Shown: piece after piece, positions 27,636 through 40,746 of the stretch
Position numbering within the stretch: the first letter of the stretch is position 1
How the letters are laid out: each line of letters begins with the position of its first letter
Origin: Sitta carolinensis
Taxonomy: Eukaryota > Chordata > Aves > Passeriformes > Sittidae
Length of the DNA: 64,000 nt
NCBI GenBank assembly: GCA_032173965.1
Contig: CM063284.1
Location: 135,445,625 to 135,509,624 of the forward strand
Reading direction: 5' to 3'
Translations under genes and position numbers: made by a program
The notes under the pieces: generated by a model
Seen by the model: the letters and a program-made list of their open reading frames with translations, nothing else
Told to the model about the DNA's origin: nothing
Databases searched by the model: none

Positions 27636-28147
27636 GTCATCATCCATTACAGACACATTGAAACATAAAAACTCATGAATGATCTTTTTATAGAGCTATC
27701 TTTTCATTTTGTTGGTAGATCTACCTTGAGAACTAAGAAAATAAGCTCAGAGGACTTTGACATAAGCAAACACAAATAGACTCTTTGCCTTCTAAACCAG
27801 GTTCTTAGAAATAATTCTGCACCTACTCTTTAAGTGTGAGTTAAACCATTTTAACATGTTGTGTCTTAGGCTTCCACCCATAAATGAGGCATGCTATGTA
27901 TGTTTTTCCTAAAACCAGTGGATTTTATTAATTGCAATCAGTAGACTCTCAATCACTAAACAATAACAATCCATTGAACATTTTTAGTCTCAAGTAAATA
28001 TCAAAAGCCTAATAGAAAAAATATAATCTACACAATTCAAATCAGTCAAACAGTCTCAAACTTCTAGTTGTTACAAGAACTCATTTTTGAACCTAATCTT
28101 TCAATGTACTCCTAAAAGCTTTCATGTAAGTTGTTTTCTCTGCTCTT

Positions 28148-28480
28148 GAGAATCATAGAATAGTTTGGGTTGGAAAGGACTTTAAAGATCACTTAGCTCC
28201 AAGTCCCCTACCATGGGCAGTGACATCTTGCATTAGACCAGGTTGCTCCAAGCTCCATCCAATCTGTCCTTGATCACTTCCAGGGTTGGGGAATCCACAA
28301 CTTCTCTGGGCAACATCTTCCTGTGCCTCGCTACCCTCACAGTAAAGAATTTCTTCTAATATCCAAACTAAATTTACCCCTGAAAGGTTTTAAGTCGGTG
28401 CCCCTTTGCCCAATCACTATTCTTCATTATCATTATTTTACTAGTAAGATACCTCCCCTTTGAGCTTTTCCAAAATTCTC
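28148..28480 (-). mobile_element. CR1 LINE 3' fragment
   Basis: The plus strand starts with GAATCATAGAATAGTTTGGG at 28150-28169, then TTGGAAAGGACTTTAAAGATC. This is the reverse complement of a CR1 3' terminus, and it fixes minus orientation with the 3' end on the left. Further CR1 blocks follow: CTCCAAGTCCCCTACCATGG, CAGGTTGCTCCAAGC, ATCCACAACTTCTCTGGGCA, CCTCACAGTAAAGAATTTCT and GGTGCCCCTTTGCCC. Beyond about 28420 similarity fades, though CTCCCCTTTGAGCTTTTC near 28455 still fits the antisense CR1 3' UTR. It is 5'-truncated and non-coding. Orientation and class are very secure; the right edge is not. Confidence 0.93.
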
Positions 28481-28567
28481 CATTATATCTTGAAGTAGCA
28501 GCCTGGTATCCAGGATACCCTTAAGCAGTGGTGGCTCTACCATGTTTCAACACACAGGTACCCCACA

Positions 28568-28828
28568 TCAGCTACTTTTCCTTTTCACTCTGCACTGTGA
28601 CAGCAGGCTCGCTGGATGGCTGCTCTTACTACAAGAGGTAAAAAAAAAAATGAAGGAAGATCCTTCTGCATCTTGTGGAGAGTTCAAGAGTGGATCTTGA
28701 TATTCAAAAGGCAAGAGAAGGCACTGATCTAAAGACAGTCTTTCCTCCTTAAGTACCATAATCTTCCACTCACTCTTGTTTCTAAACAAACTTAATATTT
28801 TTTTACTACTGTTAACATTTTCCTCCAA
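28568..28828 (-). other. Unrecognised 86-codon open frame beside CR1
   Basis: A minus-strand open frame of 86 codons, rich in Leu, Ser and Lys, immediately 5' of the recognisable minus-strand CR1 fragment. No domain is recognised. It could be a more divergent part of the same element or chance. No splice or promoter signal supports expression. Listed only because it borders a transposon. Confidence 0.15.
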
Positions 28829-28829
28829 G

Positions 28830-31800
28830 CCATAAACCCTTCAATAAAATAAATAGATTAATAAATAGATTTAAGCAACTTTTTGCATTTCACACCATGA
28901 GAAAACATTTCTGGAAAATGTTCTAGAACTATTTGCTCCTGCCTTTTTCACATTATTTGTCATGAAATTCTCAGCATTTCACACAGTATTTTCTGGTTTA
29001 TATCTCATGCTTCAATGAAAATGTACTTTAATCTGATTTCCATATATTAGAAGCTTTTCTCTGAAGTTGATGAAATTATCTGTTTAAAGCTGAACAAATG
29101 CAAAAAAGGAAGGAATAAGCTCTGAGCTTAACTGTGAGCTATCTTTGCATGTCCAAATTCATAGTATACAAGTAATTTTACATTGATCAACCTAAGTTTT
29201 GGAGTCACTGTGAATGTAAGCATCCAGATGTTTTCTATATTATCTTTGAGGAGTGTAAATTTAAGTTTAACAGTAAGGAGTTCCAGGTTCTTCCACTTGA
29301 TTTATTGTCAGACTTGAGGAAATCACTTTGTTAAACTTCTTTTTTTTTTTTTTCATTGAAGGTTTAAAGTACTATCTATCATGGCCCTGCTTTGAGGTGA
29401 ATGTTTTTGATAATGCAGGAAAGGGTGGCTTGTTATGCTCACACTTGGCACCTCCCTGCCACTGCTCTTCATCTGCCTCTGCTCGCTGCAGAGCCTTCAT
29501 GAACCCTCCCTTTTCCAGCTTCCTCCAGCCCACAGAAGCAAGCACTACACACTTCAGGAGAGAGTCCAGCAGACCGTGCATTATTCCATGGTTGTTTCTA
29601 GCCCACTGTGATTTCATTCACCTTCTTTGGGGCCTTTATTATTTGCACTGTTTGTTTCTTCCCTTAATATCATTGTTTAACGATGAAGCTATGCCATGTT
29701 TACACATGCAAAATATTGCCTTCTTACACTTGAACAGACCTTTCATTTGTTATCTTCTTAAGACACGCAAGTAGATTTATGAAAGCACTTCTTGTTTGGT
29801 CCTCATGAATTCTCTCGCAGCTGAACATTCTTTTTTATGCTTTTTTGTGTTTGGCTTAAGTCACATCATATTATGTTAAAAACTTTTGGCTCCATTTCAT
29901 AACATTGAAGCAGAAAGGCTCATAATAGGTTGATTTACAATCTGCACAAAGATCTTACAGAATTTTGGACCCCTGGACCTCACTGCAGTGTGCATATATA
30001 TGAGAATATATTCATGCATATGCATTTGTGTGAATGTGTGTGTACACGTATGTTGTACATATGTGTATATTTTGTTACTGCAATGTGTCAGCTGTTCAGA
30101 ATCTGAATGTTTCCAGCTCTGGCAGATCATTAGCCAAAGTACACTGACAGCAAATATATCACTAGCATAATCAGAAGAAGAACACGTCACAGTAACCCCC
30201 TCTCACTTCTGCTAATATAGATATATATTCTTAGTAAAGCTTGTATGCTGGATTACCTTTCTGAAAGACGGCAGGTGAGAAAAAATGGGGAAAAGAGAAG
30301 TAAAAGAACTGAACAGTATTTAACCCAAGTAAGTTCCTACACACCTCTACTGATTTTAATTTAAAAATTTTACTAATCCTTTTAGAGGACAGAACAGTTG
30401 GCACATATATGTCAGGGTGAAATAAACACTGTTATTTTAAGCAAAGTATATATACATTTTAAAACCTCTTGGCATGTTGAAGAGTGAGACACCAGGGAAA
30501 TAGAAGTGTCTGTTTTTTGTAAAATTCCTTTGGTTTCTACAAAGATCCTCTCTGACCACAAAGGTTTACAAGTGAAAAGAAAGCATAATGAATTCTCTTA
30601 TAACTGCTCATGTCACATAGACCTGATTTTTTTGCCAATATGTCCTGATTATTAGTATAAGGTATACTTCTTTCTTTGTGTGTCTAGCAACAGGACTTAC
30701 TGCACAAAAAAAACCCAAAACTTGACTAAAAATAAATAGGAATTGTTAGTACTCAGATGTTTTACTTTTCCCCTTATGCAGTGACCAAGTTGATTAGTCG
30801 AGAACCTTAACACTGCTTATTGTTTATCTGAAATTTATCCTGCACTGTGGTTATAAAATGTTGAAAAACTGGTTGATAACTTTGCTTTTTACATTGCTTT
30901 TCTGATGTACATTCCTTTGTACCTTTTACTTAAGTTATTTCAGTCTTTATCCTTGCCTTCCCAGACCTTTTTCTTCTTCAATTTTACTACTACCCAAAAC
31001 CTTTTAGCAGGTGACTGAATCAATGTTCAGTTTCATGTGTGAGAATGCAAAAAATTTGAGATATTGTGGTACCTGCTCATTTCTTAGAACAAGCAAAGAA
31101 TGGTCAGCTGACTATCCCAAAATACATTTTAAATTATATGGATGAGACAAACCTGATACACTACACAAACATACCTTAGTGATGGCTTTGGTCTCCAAGG
31201 CTAAATATGTTTTATACTGTAAAGTTCAGAACAGAATATAGAAACATAAAGCATTCTTGGATTAGTCAAAACACCTTGAAGTTCTAGGATTTTGAGCCCA
31301 AACTTCAGAATGAACTGTTCATTTAGAAGTGCCATTGTGATTTGGACTTAATCAGCATCTAGTTGTTTATCAAATCTTTTCCCTTTCTGAATCAGGCCTT
31401 TCCATATGCTTATTTTTAGCAGACATAGGTCTATAAGCCCTGGAGGTATAGGTCATTGTAGTGCCAAACCTGTAAGCAGATCTTCTGTATTTGATGCAAC
31501 TCTAAGGAGGTGTTGGCAATCTGAAATGTAGAACTTGATAATGTGGACTAGGCAGAGTTTACTTTCATTATCAAAGCCAGAGCTGAATTTACAAGCCTGT
31601 CAATCAGCTAAATAGGGGTTCACTGTTCCCCTAAGTTGTAAGAGGCCATTGAAATGGGAAACAGTGAGTGTGTAAATTTAATCTACCATCATATAGATAC
31701 ACACACACAACTTATACACACAACCTGTATATGTGCCTGTCAGAGTGCAACCATCCATGACTAATGGATGAGTGCATGCCCACTAGGTAACTTAAAAATA

Positions 31801-33428
31801 TGTAAACCCAGAAAAAGTATTTTTAAATATTCTTATAATTTAAATGTTGTTTATTCCATTGCTCTGGCTCTTCATAGTCCTTTCATAGATAACGAATGTT
31901 TTTTCCTCAAAGCTTCATATATATTTGTGTGAAGGAACTATGACCTGGTCTGATGATGAGGACAACTGTACAAACCAATCTAAAACACCAGTAAAATTGA
32001 GTCTGTCAGAGATAGGTCTGCTGGGTATTAAATTTGAATGAGACTACTCTCTGGAAACACAAATGTTCTAACAGTCTTGGCACAGCCACAGACTTCCATC
32101 TTAATTTAACTTGTCAGGCTCATCACAAAGTGAACTGTGTGTTTTTTATGTCAAGACAGTCTATAGCATATAGAAAACAAGACCAATTCCACACAAGAAG
32201 CTAACAAAAAAATAGAGCAAAACACCAGCTCAGTCTCATCATCACTTGGATTGAACTGCAGCCTACACATTTTGCCACACACTGCTTGTAACAACAGGCA
32301 ATAAAGAAATCCAACATATGATGACAGAAAAAAGCAGGTAGGATTCTCCTTAAACAATCACATTCACTTAGGGTTAATGCTCAAGCAACAAAAAGGGAGA
32401 ATGAAATACTATTAAAATGTGGTTGCTCTACAAAGTTCTTTGTGACTTCTGTGAGCTATGTCTTTGGACTCCACAGAGATTAATTAAGTGGGTATACGCC
32501 ACTAGGTTTTATTCACTTCTGTTTTTCTGAAAGTAAAGTCATAATACTAACCTCTAGGAAGTTTTCAACCACAAAAAACATTATTTATGTGCCATAACAG
32601 TGGCATGTGTTTAACACACATGGTAGTGTGACATCTACAATCTGTCATTATAATCCACAGAGAAAAATAAGCCCATCTAGTGCATCATTTCATCTTGAGA
32701 CAGGTGTGCCCAAAACATGCTTCCCTGTGAGCCTACTATTTAAGGTCTTCATTCCTCCAATGCCTCTGAGAAGAATAGAAGTGCATTCAGCAGTAGAGCA
32801 CAAATATGCTGGAGGCAATGTTCACAAAGGTATTTAGACAACTGCTCTTAATTAGGTACCTAATTTCTAGTGAAATTTGCAGACAGACTGTGTTTGCCTA
32901 AGGTTAAGCTGTAAACCATAATCTCCTTGTAATACCTGGCTTTTGCAGCTCGCATGTGGTCACACAGGAAATTTTTGACAGAGCAGGGAAGTGACTTTTG
33001 CAAATTTATATCAACACTAAGCTACCAGGTCATCTGTCCTCTACATTATCTCTCAGCTTTGTCTAGCTAGTGCTCCCTCCTTAATATTTATTTGGCTAGT
33101 TGCTATGTCTCCGTGTCTCAGTGGACCCACTGCTTATGAGAAAATGCCTTATATATTATCTTTAACAAAATCACTCTTACCACAAACAAGTTACTTAAAA
33201 AGCTGCATGGATATCCCCAAAGAGGATTAGCAGAGTCTCCTTCCAGCAGGCTGACAGGTTCTTCTTTGTTTCCTAGCTTTTTCTTCCCTGTCACCATAAA
33301 CCTCGTTGAATTCAGACAGTCTGTAAGAATCAACACCCATCAGCACGTTGGGATGTCAACTCCACAGCTAAAACCCTGAGACAAGAGCTATTAAGGTAAA
33401 TTTCAAAGTGGGCAAAATTCACAAATTA
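28830..33428. other. Unannotated AT-rich non-coding DNA
   Basis: No gene was found. The 148-codon plus frame at 29328-29774 starts in a T14 tract and has no domain; an 81-codon minus frame lies inside it at 29372-29617. TG/TA-rich low-complexity sequence at about 29993-30070 and a CA-rich patch at about 31695-31725 are the only simple repeats of note. Confidence 0.6.
29993..30070. repeat. Degenerate TG/TA-rich microsatellite
   Basis: Alternating purine-pyrimidine sequence containing TATATATG, GAATGTGTGTGTACACGTATG and GTACATATGTGTATA segments. It is an old, interrupted (TG)n/(TA)n microsatellite. Opposite-strand frames through it are artefacts. Confidence 0.75.
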
Positions 33429-33500
33429 GGGGGGAAAAAAAAGGAAAAAAAAATAAAAAGAAAAAAAGAAAAAAAAAAAAAAAAAAAAGGGGGAAAAAAA
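33429..33500. repeat. A-rich purine tract with G interruptions
   Basis: About 70 bases of almost pure purine, including A20 at 33469-33488 flanked by GGGGGG and GGGGG blocks. The plus-strand frame at 33408-33596 reads as a Lys/Glu run through it and is not a credible gene. Confidence 0.95.
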
Positions 33501-35640
33501 TCTTGTTTTATTTCTTCAGAGATGCAAGTGCTAAACATATTGATTGTTCCCAAACCTCACACTCGTGTACTATTGCCAGCCTGTTATCTGCTCTGAGGAA
33601 AGAGCAGGGAATTGAGGACTAACCCAGCCCTCAGCTCTCATCCTGTTCCAAGATTGATACAAATGGTCCATCAGATGAGACAGCTCTGGTTTAGAAGCTG
33701 AACAGATCTGATAGTTCAACAAATAAATATGTCCATCTTCTGATGAGAGTTTGTTAGCTTCTAGATAACGGTGTGATGTTGGCACAGCTTCATGCATCCT
33801 TAAACAGCCTGTTTGTGTATGATGTGGCATGACAGATGAAACTTTCCTGCATTTACCCATACCCATACCAGTAACACCTTACATCTGTCCATGGGCTAGT
33901 CTTCCCTTTGAGGCAGTCCAACCGCCTGATGTCCTGCAGAACTGAAGGGATGTGAGGGTTCAGGTCCAACAGATCACAAAAATTCAGGGGAAAAAAAGGT
34001 TCAGCCATTCTTCCAAGTGGCACTCTGGAATTCACAAAACCAGTAGCCCATGAGAGAGTCAAAGGATCTATTAAACTGTCTCACACTCCTCTACATGGAC
34101 AAGGGAAGCTTTAGCTTCTCAGGAAGAAATACTTGCCAAGATCCAGGGACTCTGTGTCAACCACAAAGTGTACAGACTTAAGCAGGTCTACACAACAAAG
34201 GTGAGGAAGATTTGAACCTATTTGAAGCAGAAGCACTTATTTAAAGTCCAGACATTGGTTTGGTGAGTATTTGTTCATACATTTCCTGTCCTAGACATTC
34301 AGAGACAATTATTGTATTTCTAAAATATGAACAGCTAATTAACCTTTAAACCTGGATAGATGCCTTCCCCATTCTACAAGAATAACTCCTTGAAATTAGT
34401 TTTAATGACATTATAAAAGCATGGAGCGGTTTATAATTAATTGCTAATAGTTAGCTACATGATTTGGAAAGGTTTAATAGATTTAATTAAATTACTTAGA
34501 CATTTACATTGCTCTAAAAATGTGTTATGAAATTAGCATGATACTTGATTTTATGATTAATTTTAAAAAGCTTTTATTAATATAAATACCCTTTTGGTTG
34601 AAAGTTATGTATACATTAGCAAGTGTAAAAGGTGAATGCTTGCACATCTTTTTCCTTAGGAAATGAATGTGGTTTCCTCAGCAGATGCTTATAACGAATG
34701 GAAAAGTTCCTGCCTGGAAAGAATTTTACAGAAACTGTTATTGACAGAGCTAAGTCCTCAGATTTTTATCTTCACTTGACCTGCTGCTTGTGTGTTAAAG
34801 ATGAAGGGATGAGGCATGGCTGTTTATTTTCCTGCCTTCTGGCAGGTTTCTGCTTTACTATGTACAAACAAATAATTGTTTAACCACAAGTGACAAATAG
34901 ACTGTTCCAAATACTACAGGTTTGGGTTAAAATTGATTAGCATGAATAAAATTGCCGACTTTCATTTGCATTTCATCTGGCCATGGGAGCAGCAGCTGTG
35001 GTGTCACCTGGAACAAAAGAGATGAAAAAATTAGATGCCTTACTAGAAGAAAATCTCATGGCACAAAGCCCAAGTAACATGAGGATGGGTAAGTCTGGAA
35101 GAATCATTAGATGTTCTTTGGTGAAGAACTATATGTCTTCAAAAGTAAGGCAAGAAGCCCCCAGTGAGAATGGGAGAAAAAGGTATCAGACATCAATGTA
35201 ATGATACCATGATCCTGAGAAAGCTTGCTGGGCTGTTTCCTGATCTTGTGAGGTTAGCAAAACACTAAACATTCTGCTGTGTCCATAACAGAAAAGAATA
35301 CCATCAAAGTTATAAAAAGCACTCAGTATTTTGTCCTCCAAAGTGGCTGAGTCAACACCATGATGCTGTGAGCCAGGAATTCAGGCAGACCTCAAGAAGG
35401 GTCTTTAAGAAGCCATCAAAATGGCCAAAAATGGCCAACTTGGCCAACATGACCTCAAGCTCAAGAAGTCTAAGCTGCTGGTTGCCTGAACATATTCACC
35501 TTATCCTTTAGCCCTTATTCCTTAACCCGTGTGAGCAACTATTAATAGGCAACTATTAAAAATAAGAAAATGGGGAAGATAAATGTCAATGGTGTTTTTT
35601 TCTGTAAGTTCCTCAGTTTTATCTACTCTCTCAATTTATT
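33501..35640. other. Unannotated non-coding DNA, one AT-rich segment of CNE-like character
   Basis: No supported gene. Frames at 33570-33866 and 33853-34062 (minus) and 34983-35201 (plus) have no recognised domain. The stretch 34380-34590 is complex AT-rich sequence with several TTAATT/TAATTA homeodomain-like motifs. A short run of three GGCCAA motifs lies at about 35424-35450. Confidence 0.5.
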
Positions 35641-35662
35641 AAAAAAAAAAAAAAAAAAAAAA
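35641..35662. repeat. Poly(A) tract, A22
   Basis: Uninterrupted A22 on the plus strand between CTCAATTTATT and GACAAAAAAGC. Confidence 0.97.
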
Positions 35663-36093
35663 GACAAAAAAGCATGACAAGAAACTCAGCAGTATATTGC
35701 AGGAGGCACAGTTTGAAGTTGTATTTAATGATTTAATTTCATAAGACATTATGAAGTATTCAACATTTTTTTGAAAAATACAAAGGATTATAAAAGCAAC
35801 AGTGACACACAGATTTTATTTCATGAGAGGGAAGTCATACACAAACTGGAGTTAAGTTGTATTTTGGCCTGTTAAACAATAAATAAGTCTTCCTTCATTA
35901 TTACTTCTTTACTTTCATTTTTTGTTAATTCCTTTGAATCACAACAAATACCAAAATGAACTGTGAAATATGCACACACAAAACTACTCCCCATATTTAA
36001 GTTCTGCATTGCCAAGTAAGTTCTACCATGAGAGTCTCAAGGCATTGCTTCATTTTAACTGTACTATATTGCACTTAGGTACTTAATTTGTCT

Positions 36094-36150
36094 TTTTGGT
36101 TTTTTGGTTTGTTTTTTTTTTTTTTTTGTTTCTTTGTTTGGGTTTTTTTA
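36094..36150. repeat. T-rich/TTTG low-complexity tract
   Basis: A T-rich tract with G interruptions, including T16 at 36112-36127 and TTTGTTT units on both sides. A simple-sequence feature only. Confidence 0.9.
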
Positions 36151-39100
36151 TGTACTACCATGGCTCCTAAAAACAGGGTCTAATTATGCTAGGTGCTTTT
36201 ATACAGATGAGCAATAAAATAAGATTCCCAATTCCTAAATCTGGGGATTGGTTGGATAAATACCAGATCTTCAGTGACCTGCTAAAGAATAACTAGGGTC
36301 AGAATGACTGTGACAGAGTAAGACTTTTGAAGAATTGATTGAAAAAAATTAGGTAAAAGCAAAGCTAAAATAATGACTGAATATTCAGAATTAATCATGT
36401 TTTACTGCATTTGTCTTTAGGTAGAACTATGGAGTGTGTGTGGTCTTGGCAAGCTTTGAGGGGTTTACCAAACGGTTACTGTTAGAGTGAGTTATGATGA
36501 AGAGTTTTAAAAAACCTGCATGCCAAGTGAAGAGAAAGAAATTTTTAAATAAGATAATATAATAAAATATTTCATATGGATGAACTAAGATATCCATCTG
36601 CAGTCTGCTTTGGAATGATATTATTTTATAATAACAACGCAAATGTATTTTGTACTGCAGTGATAAATATAAACCAGGCATCACACAAGCTCTTATGCAA
36701 GCACCTCCATTCAGCTTTGCCAGCAAATGCCAGCAGTGACCCCACAACACCCCATTTCTAGGGCCTCTCTTACACAGAGAATGCCAATTGTACTGAACTG
36801 TGGGAGCACTTACACTGTAAAGAGGCTAAAAGGAGACTCACCAAACTTATTTTCACTTGAGATCAAAGGCAGAATGTGAGTTCCACTCTCCAGACATCAA
36901 AGAGCAGCGCAGAGCCCACTGTGCCACTTCAACCTGAAATTATGTTCTTATTATGTACAGTGGGAAGTTTACAGCTTTTATCTCAAAGTGCAATGCAAGA
37001 AATTCAGCTAGCTAAAAATAACTAATAATAATAGTAGTAGTACGAGTAGTAATCATTATCACCATTATCTGGACTTGATCAGTAAGAGCAATGCAAATAA
37101 AAAGAAATTCTTTTTTTCTTCCAAAATTTCATGTTACATAAACTAGAAAGATGATTGAGTAGAAAGACTTTATTCACAATGAAATCAATATAGGTGTCTT
37201 TCTAATAGAATTTAATCACACTCTGACTAAAGTGTCACATGGTTTTACTAAGTTTCATACAGAGAAACCTCAAGCTGACTTCTAGTTAAACCTGTTTTAC
37301 TAAATTGAAGATTATAAGCCACTGCAGTTCTGTTTCCAGACCCTTTGAAATTATCAGAAAAGCTCCTCATGGTTTCGGGCTAGTGAGCAAGTGGAAGATC
37401 TTTCTATTGATGCGGTTAAGGTTTTCTCTTATTCAACATCCACAGTTGCCTGCAAGTGGGTTCACTGATGCCAATGTGAAGACCTCACCAGTGTGACCAA
37501 GGTAGGAAACTTAGACCTGCAGTGTTTTGTTCTCCTGAGAAGAGGTGATTTAGACAAATTGTTTCCTAAGCTGGAGGAATGACAATAACATGCATGGAAC
37601 CAGGTGATGAACATGCACAAGTCAGGCACTTGCCCGACATTGACACAATTTTGACAATACACAGCAACATGTTGACATTACTTTGTTATGTGGCAGTAAG
37701 AGAAGAGTGCAGAGCACAGGCTTTTTTTTCTAGCCCAATGGCATTTAGCTTTTTTTTCATTTTATTTGGGATACCATGTGAAAAATATTTAGTAGAGATG
37801 TGTAGACATAACTAGAGGATTATCCTACTGTGAATTTGTTCACAGCAAACCCCTCAGAAATAATGAGGCCCATAGAAGCCCTAGGACCTGAAAAAAAAGC
37901 AAAGTTAAGCAATGCACAGATCTAATAAATGTTTCAATTCCAAACACATCCCATGAAATACAACCAAAGATTCTGAGGTTATCATAAACAGTCAGTCATG
38001 CATGCAGAGTAGATATGCTGCATTGGACTATTTTCTGCTGATGGACTCCTATACCATGAATACGAGTTCCTGATGAAAACCATGGTGAGGAAAGCACTAC
38101 TGATACTCCAGCACATAGGAGCTGGTATCTGTAGGCTGTTTTCTGTATGTGGGCTGTGACTAGTTAAAATCACAAAAGGTGTGCCTAGACTAGGCAACAG
38201 GCACGCAAGTGTTGCGGATTTCTAAACATCTGTACCAAGGATCTGGACAGAGAAAAATGGATCTCTTTCCAATAATCAACATGAATTTTCTGCTGCAGAA
38301 ACAAGGATGTACAGGGCAGACAAGGTGTACATCACACACCTGGGTACAACAAGCTTGGTAAATAAAAATGTTCCAATACCCTGAGGCTTAGGTTCAGATA
38401 TATAATTGCCTCTCTCATCTGCAGGGCTTTTCACTTGTTAACTGTACAAGAAAGTGTCGTGAAACATCAGACAAAATAAAACTTTTTCAACCCATAGTCC
38501 AGAGACAATACACAAACTGAAACATTTAACTCTGAAAAAGCTACAGAACAAAAGGCATAGTAAGCACAAACAAATGTACTTAGAAACTTTCTTTTGATCA
38601 CCATAATTTCTACTACAACATGCCAGCTTCTCTTCTGACATTGTAAGCTGATGGTACAAGGAATTATTTTATTCACTTCCACTCTTGTTGCCTTGCAATC
38701 TTCTGGCTGGTTGGTATGGATTTCTCTACACTGACCAGTCACCCCTCTGTCTGCAGCCAGGTTTGACCAAAGGCCATAAATCAATGCTGTTACCTCAGCT
38801 GTTGTTGAAAAATTGGATGCACAATACACTATGATAAACAGTTATAATTAATAAAATATATAGGACAAAAAAGCATAAAAACTGATTTGAGTCAATAGTA
38901 GTCCAGCCTCCCAAGCCAAGAGCAAGGCACATTTTCAAGTAGCAAGCAATAAGTTAGTGATCACATTATGCCCACCCACATTGTATCAGGACCTCGAACA
39001 TATATAAATACAAAGAAAAAGCTATTTGAGTATTTTAGTATATGAATGTATAAATATAGAAGGAAACAGTATTTTTAATATATTAAAGAACTAGACTTTC

Positions 39101-40488
39101 AAAAAGAAGTTATTCAACCCCAGTTTTTTGGCATTAGTCCGTTTCTATTATTGCATTTTATTAAATTTTTATATTGTAATATTCTTAGAAAACTAAATAT
39201 TTACAAGAAGGTGCCAGTGAATTAAGACTACACACAGATTTTCATTAAAATTTCTGTGTATTTCCTGTCCTATAAAAATAAATAAGCTTTTCTTCAACTG
39301 GCCAAAATATGATCATTCTGAATAAGAGTGCAAGGCATCATCCATCCAAGTCTGTCTTTAACAGTACCCTTTGTCTCTCTGACATAAGGTTACAGTCATT
39401 GCCTTCTGAAAATCTACACTCTTAACTGCTTGTTAAGAAGAAAATGTACCGAAAATACCTTGTTTCTTTCAAAACTCATCTTAAAGAATAAGGAAACTTA
39501 ATTTCAAAATCGATTTTTAATAATGACAGGGTTACAAATAGTGGGCCTGAAACAGAAGATTTTTCGGGTAAGGGCATAACTTTGGTACAGCCAGAGCTGT
39601 GCAGCATGAGAAGCGCCAGGTTCCAGCTGGGATCGCAGACCAGCACTGTCACCATCAGCCAGGGCCCTCAGGGCTGCAGCCAGGGTACCCCCATGGACGT
39701 TCAAGGCAAGCTAGATGGAGCAGCTGGGGAAAAGGACAGCCTGTCAGATCCCTGTTAACTCTGGGGGATGGGTTAGGAGTAAGGAGCAGAAACTGATTGT
39801 GCAAAATGTTATTTCTGCACACGCAGCATGGTGCCTTTTTATGTCACCGTGGCAGTCAATTCAAGGCAGTCATCACTAAGATATATGGCTCAGAAATTGA
39901 TCAAAAAGAGATTTATATGTGTAGAAACAAGACTGCATCCGCAGCTGACAAGGCAGGTTGAACTAGAGTAAATCGTGTTGAAGTCAGCTGGACAAAGCAG
40001 CTAGTAATTTCCCATCAGAAAATTGGTGACAATAATACACAATATAGGCAAGTGTGCCAGAGCCTCAGCTAGAATAAACAAAGTGGCACAACAACAGATT
40101 AGCTGTGGTCAGAGCAGCTTTGCTGGTTTACAGCAATTTGAAATCCATGATGTTTTGTAGCTCTATGCCAAAAAGCTCTGGAATAGCTCATTTAAAATAG
40201 CTCAGTTTTAAAGTGGGTGGAAAAATACTTGGTGGTCATAATGACTGCACCTTCAACAAATGAAAGCAAAAAGTTATTTTAATCTCTCATATTAATCCCT
40301 CACTAAGTTTTGTTTTCTTTCTAAGTAATATTGTTTTAACACTTCTGCCAATGGAAGCCTTGCCAATATTTTCACAAAAAGTTGATGGGTTTTGCCAATA
40401 TTATATTAAGAAGGACATCTAAGAAATGCAAACATTTAGTAGACTTTTATGAAAAGTGATGTCTGTCCAGTATCTCAAACCACTGGAT
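36151..40488. other. Unannotated AT-rich non-coding DNA with one GC-richer patch
   Basis: No supported gene. The 120-codon minus frame at 38467-38829 has no recognised domain and overlaps another frame at 38438-38659. A degenerate AGT/AAT trinucleotide stretch is at about 37022-37052. The patch 39590-39775 is notably GC-richer than its surroundings. Confidence 0.55.
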
Positions 40489-40505
40489 AAAAAAAAAAAA
40501 AAAAA
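40489..40505. repeat. Poly(A) tract, A17
   Basis: Uninterrupted A17 following CCACTGGAT. Simple sequence only. Confidence 0.95.
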
Positions 40506-40726
40506 GAAAACAAACCAAGAACTAGACCTTTGGAGTACATTCAGATTTCATATGACAAAGGCTCACTTTTTGTCCTGTGAAATAATGAATACAAAATATC
40601 ATTATTTGCCCTCAGTCACCCAAACGTGTCCATATAATCCCTTCATGCTGTCCTTATCATGAAGCTCTAGAAGTCTACAAGACAACACTAAAGAGATATG
40701 AACATACAGAATAGAAGTAAAGGAAG

Positions 40727-40746
40727 AAAAAAAAAAAAAAAAAAAA
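40727..40746. repeat. Poly(A) tract, A20
   Basis: Uninterrupted A20 following AAAGGAAG, about 220 bp from the preceding A17 tract. Simple sequence only. Confidence 0.95.

Noticed and set aside
29328..29774. 148-codon plus-strand frame, or a minus-strand retrocopy ending in the T14 tract
   Set aside because: The frame begins inside a T homopolymer and has no domain. The minus-strand reading of 29372-29617 was considered as a retrocopy body but resembles no known protein.
38467..38829. 120-codon minus-strand frame
   Set aside because: Overlaps another frame of similar quality, no domain recognised, no splice or promoter support.
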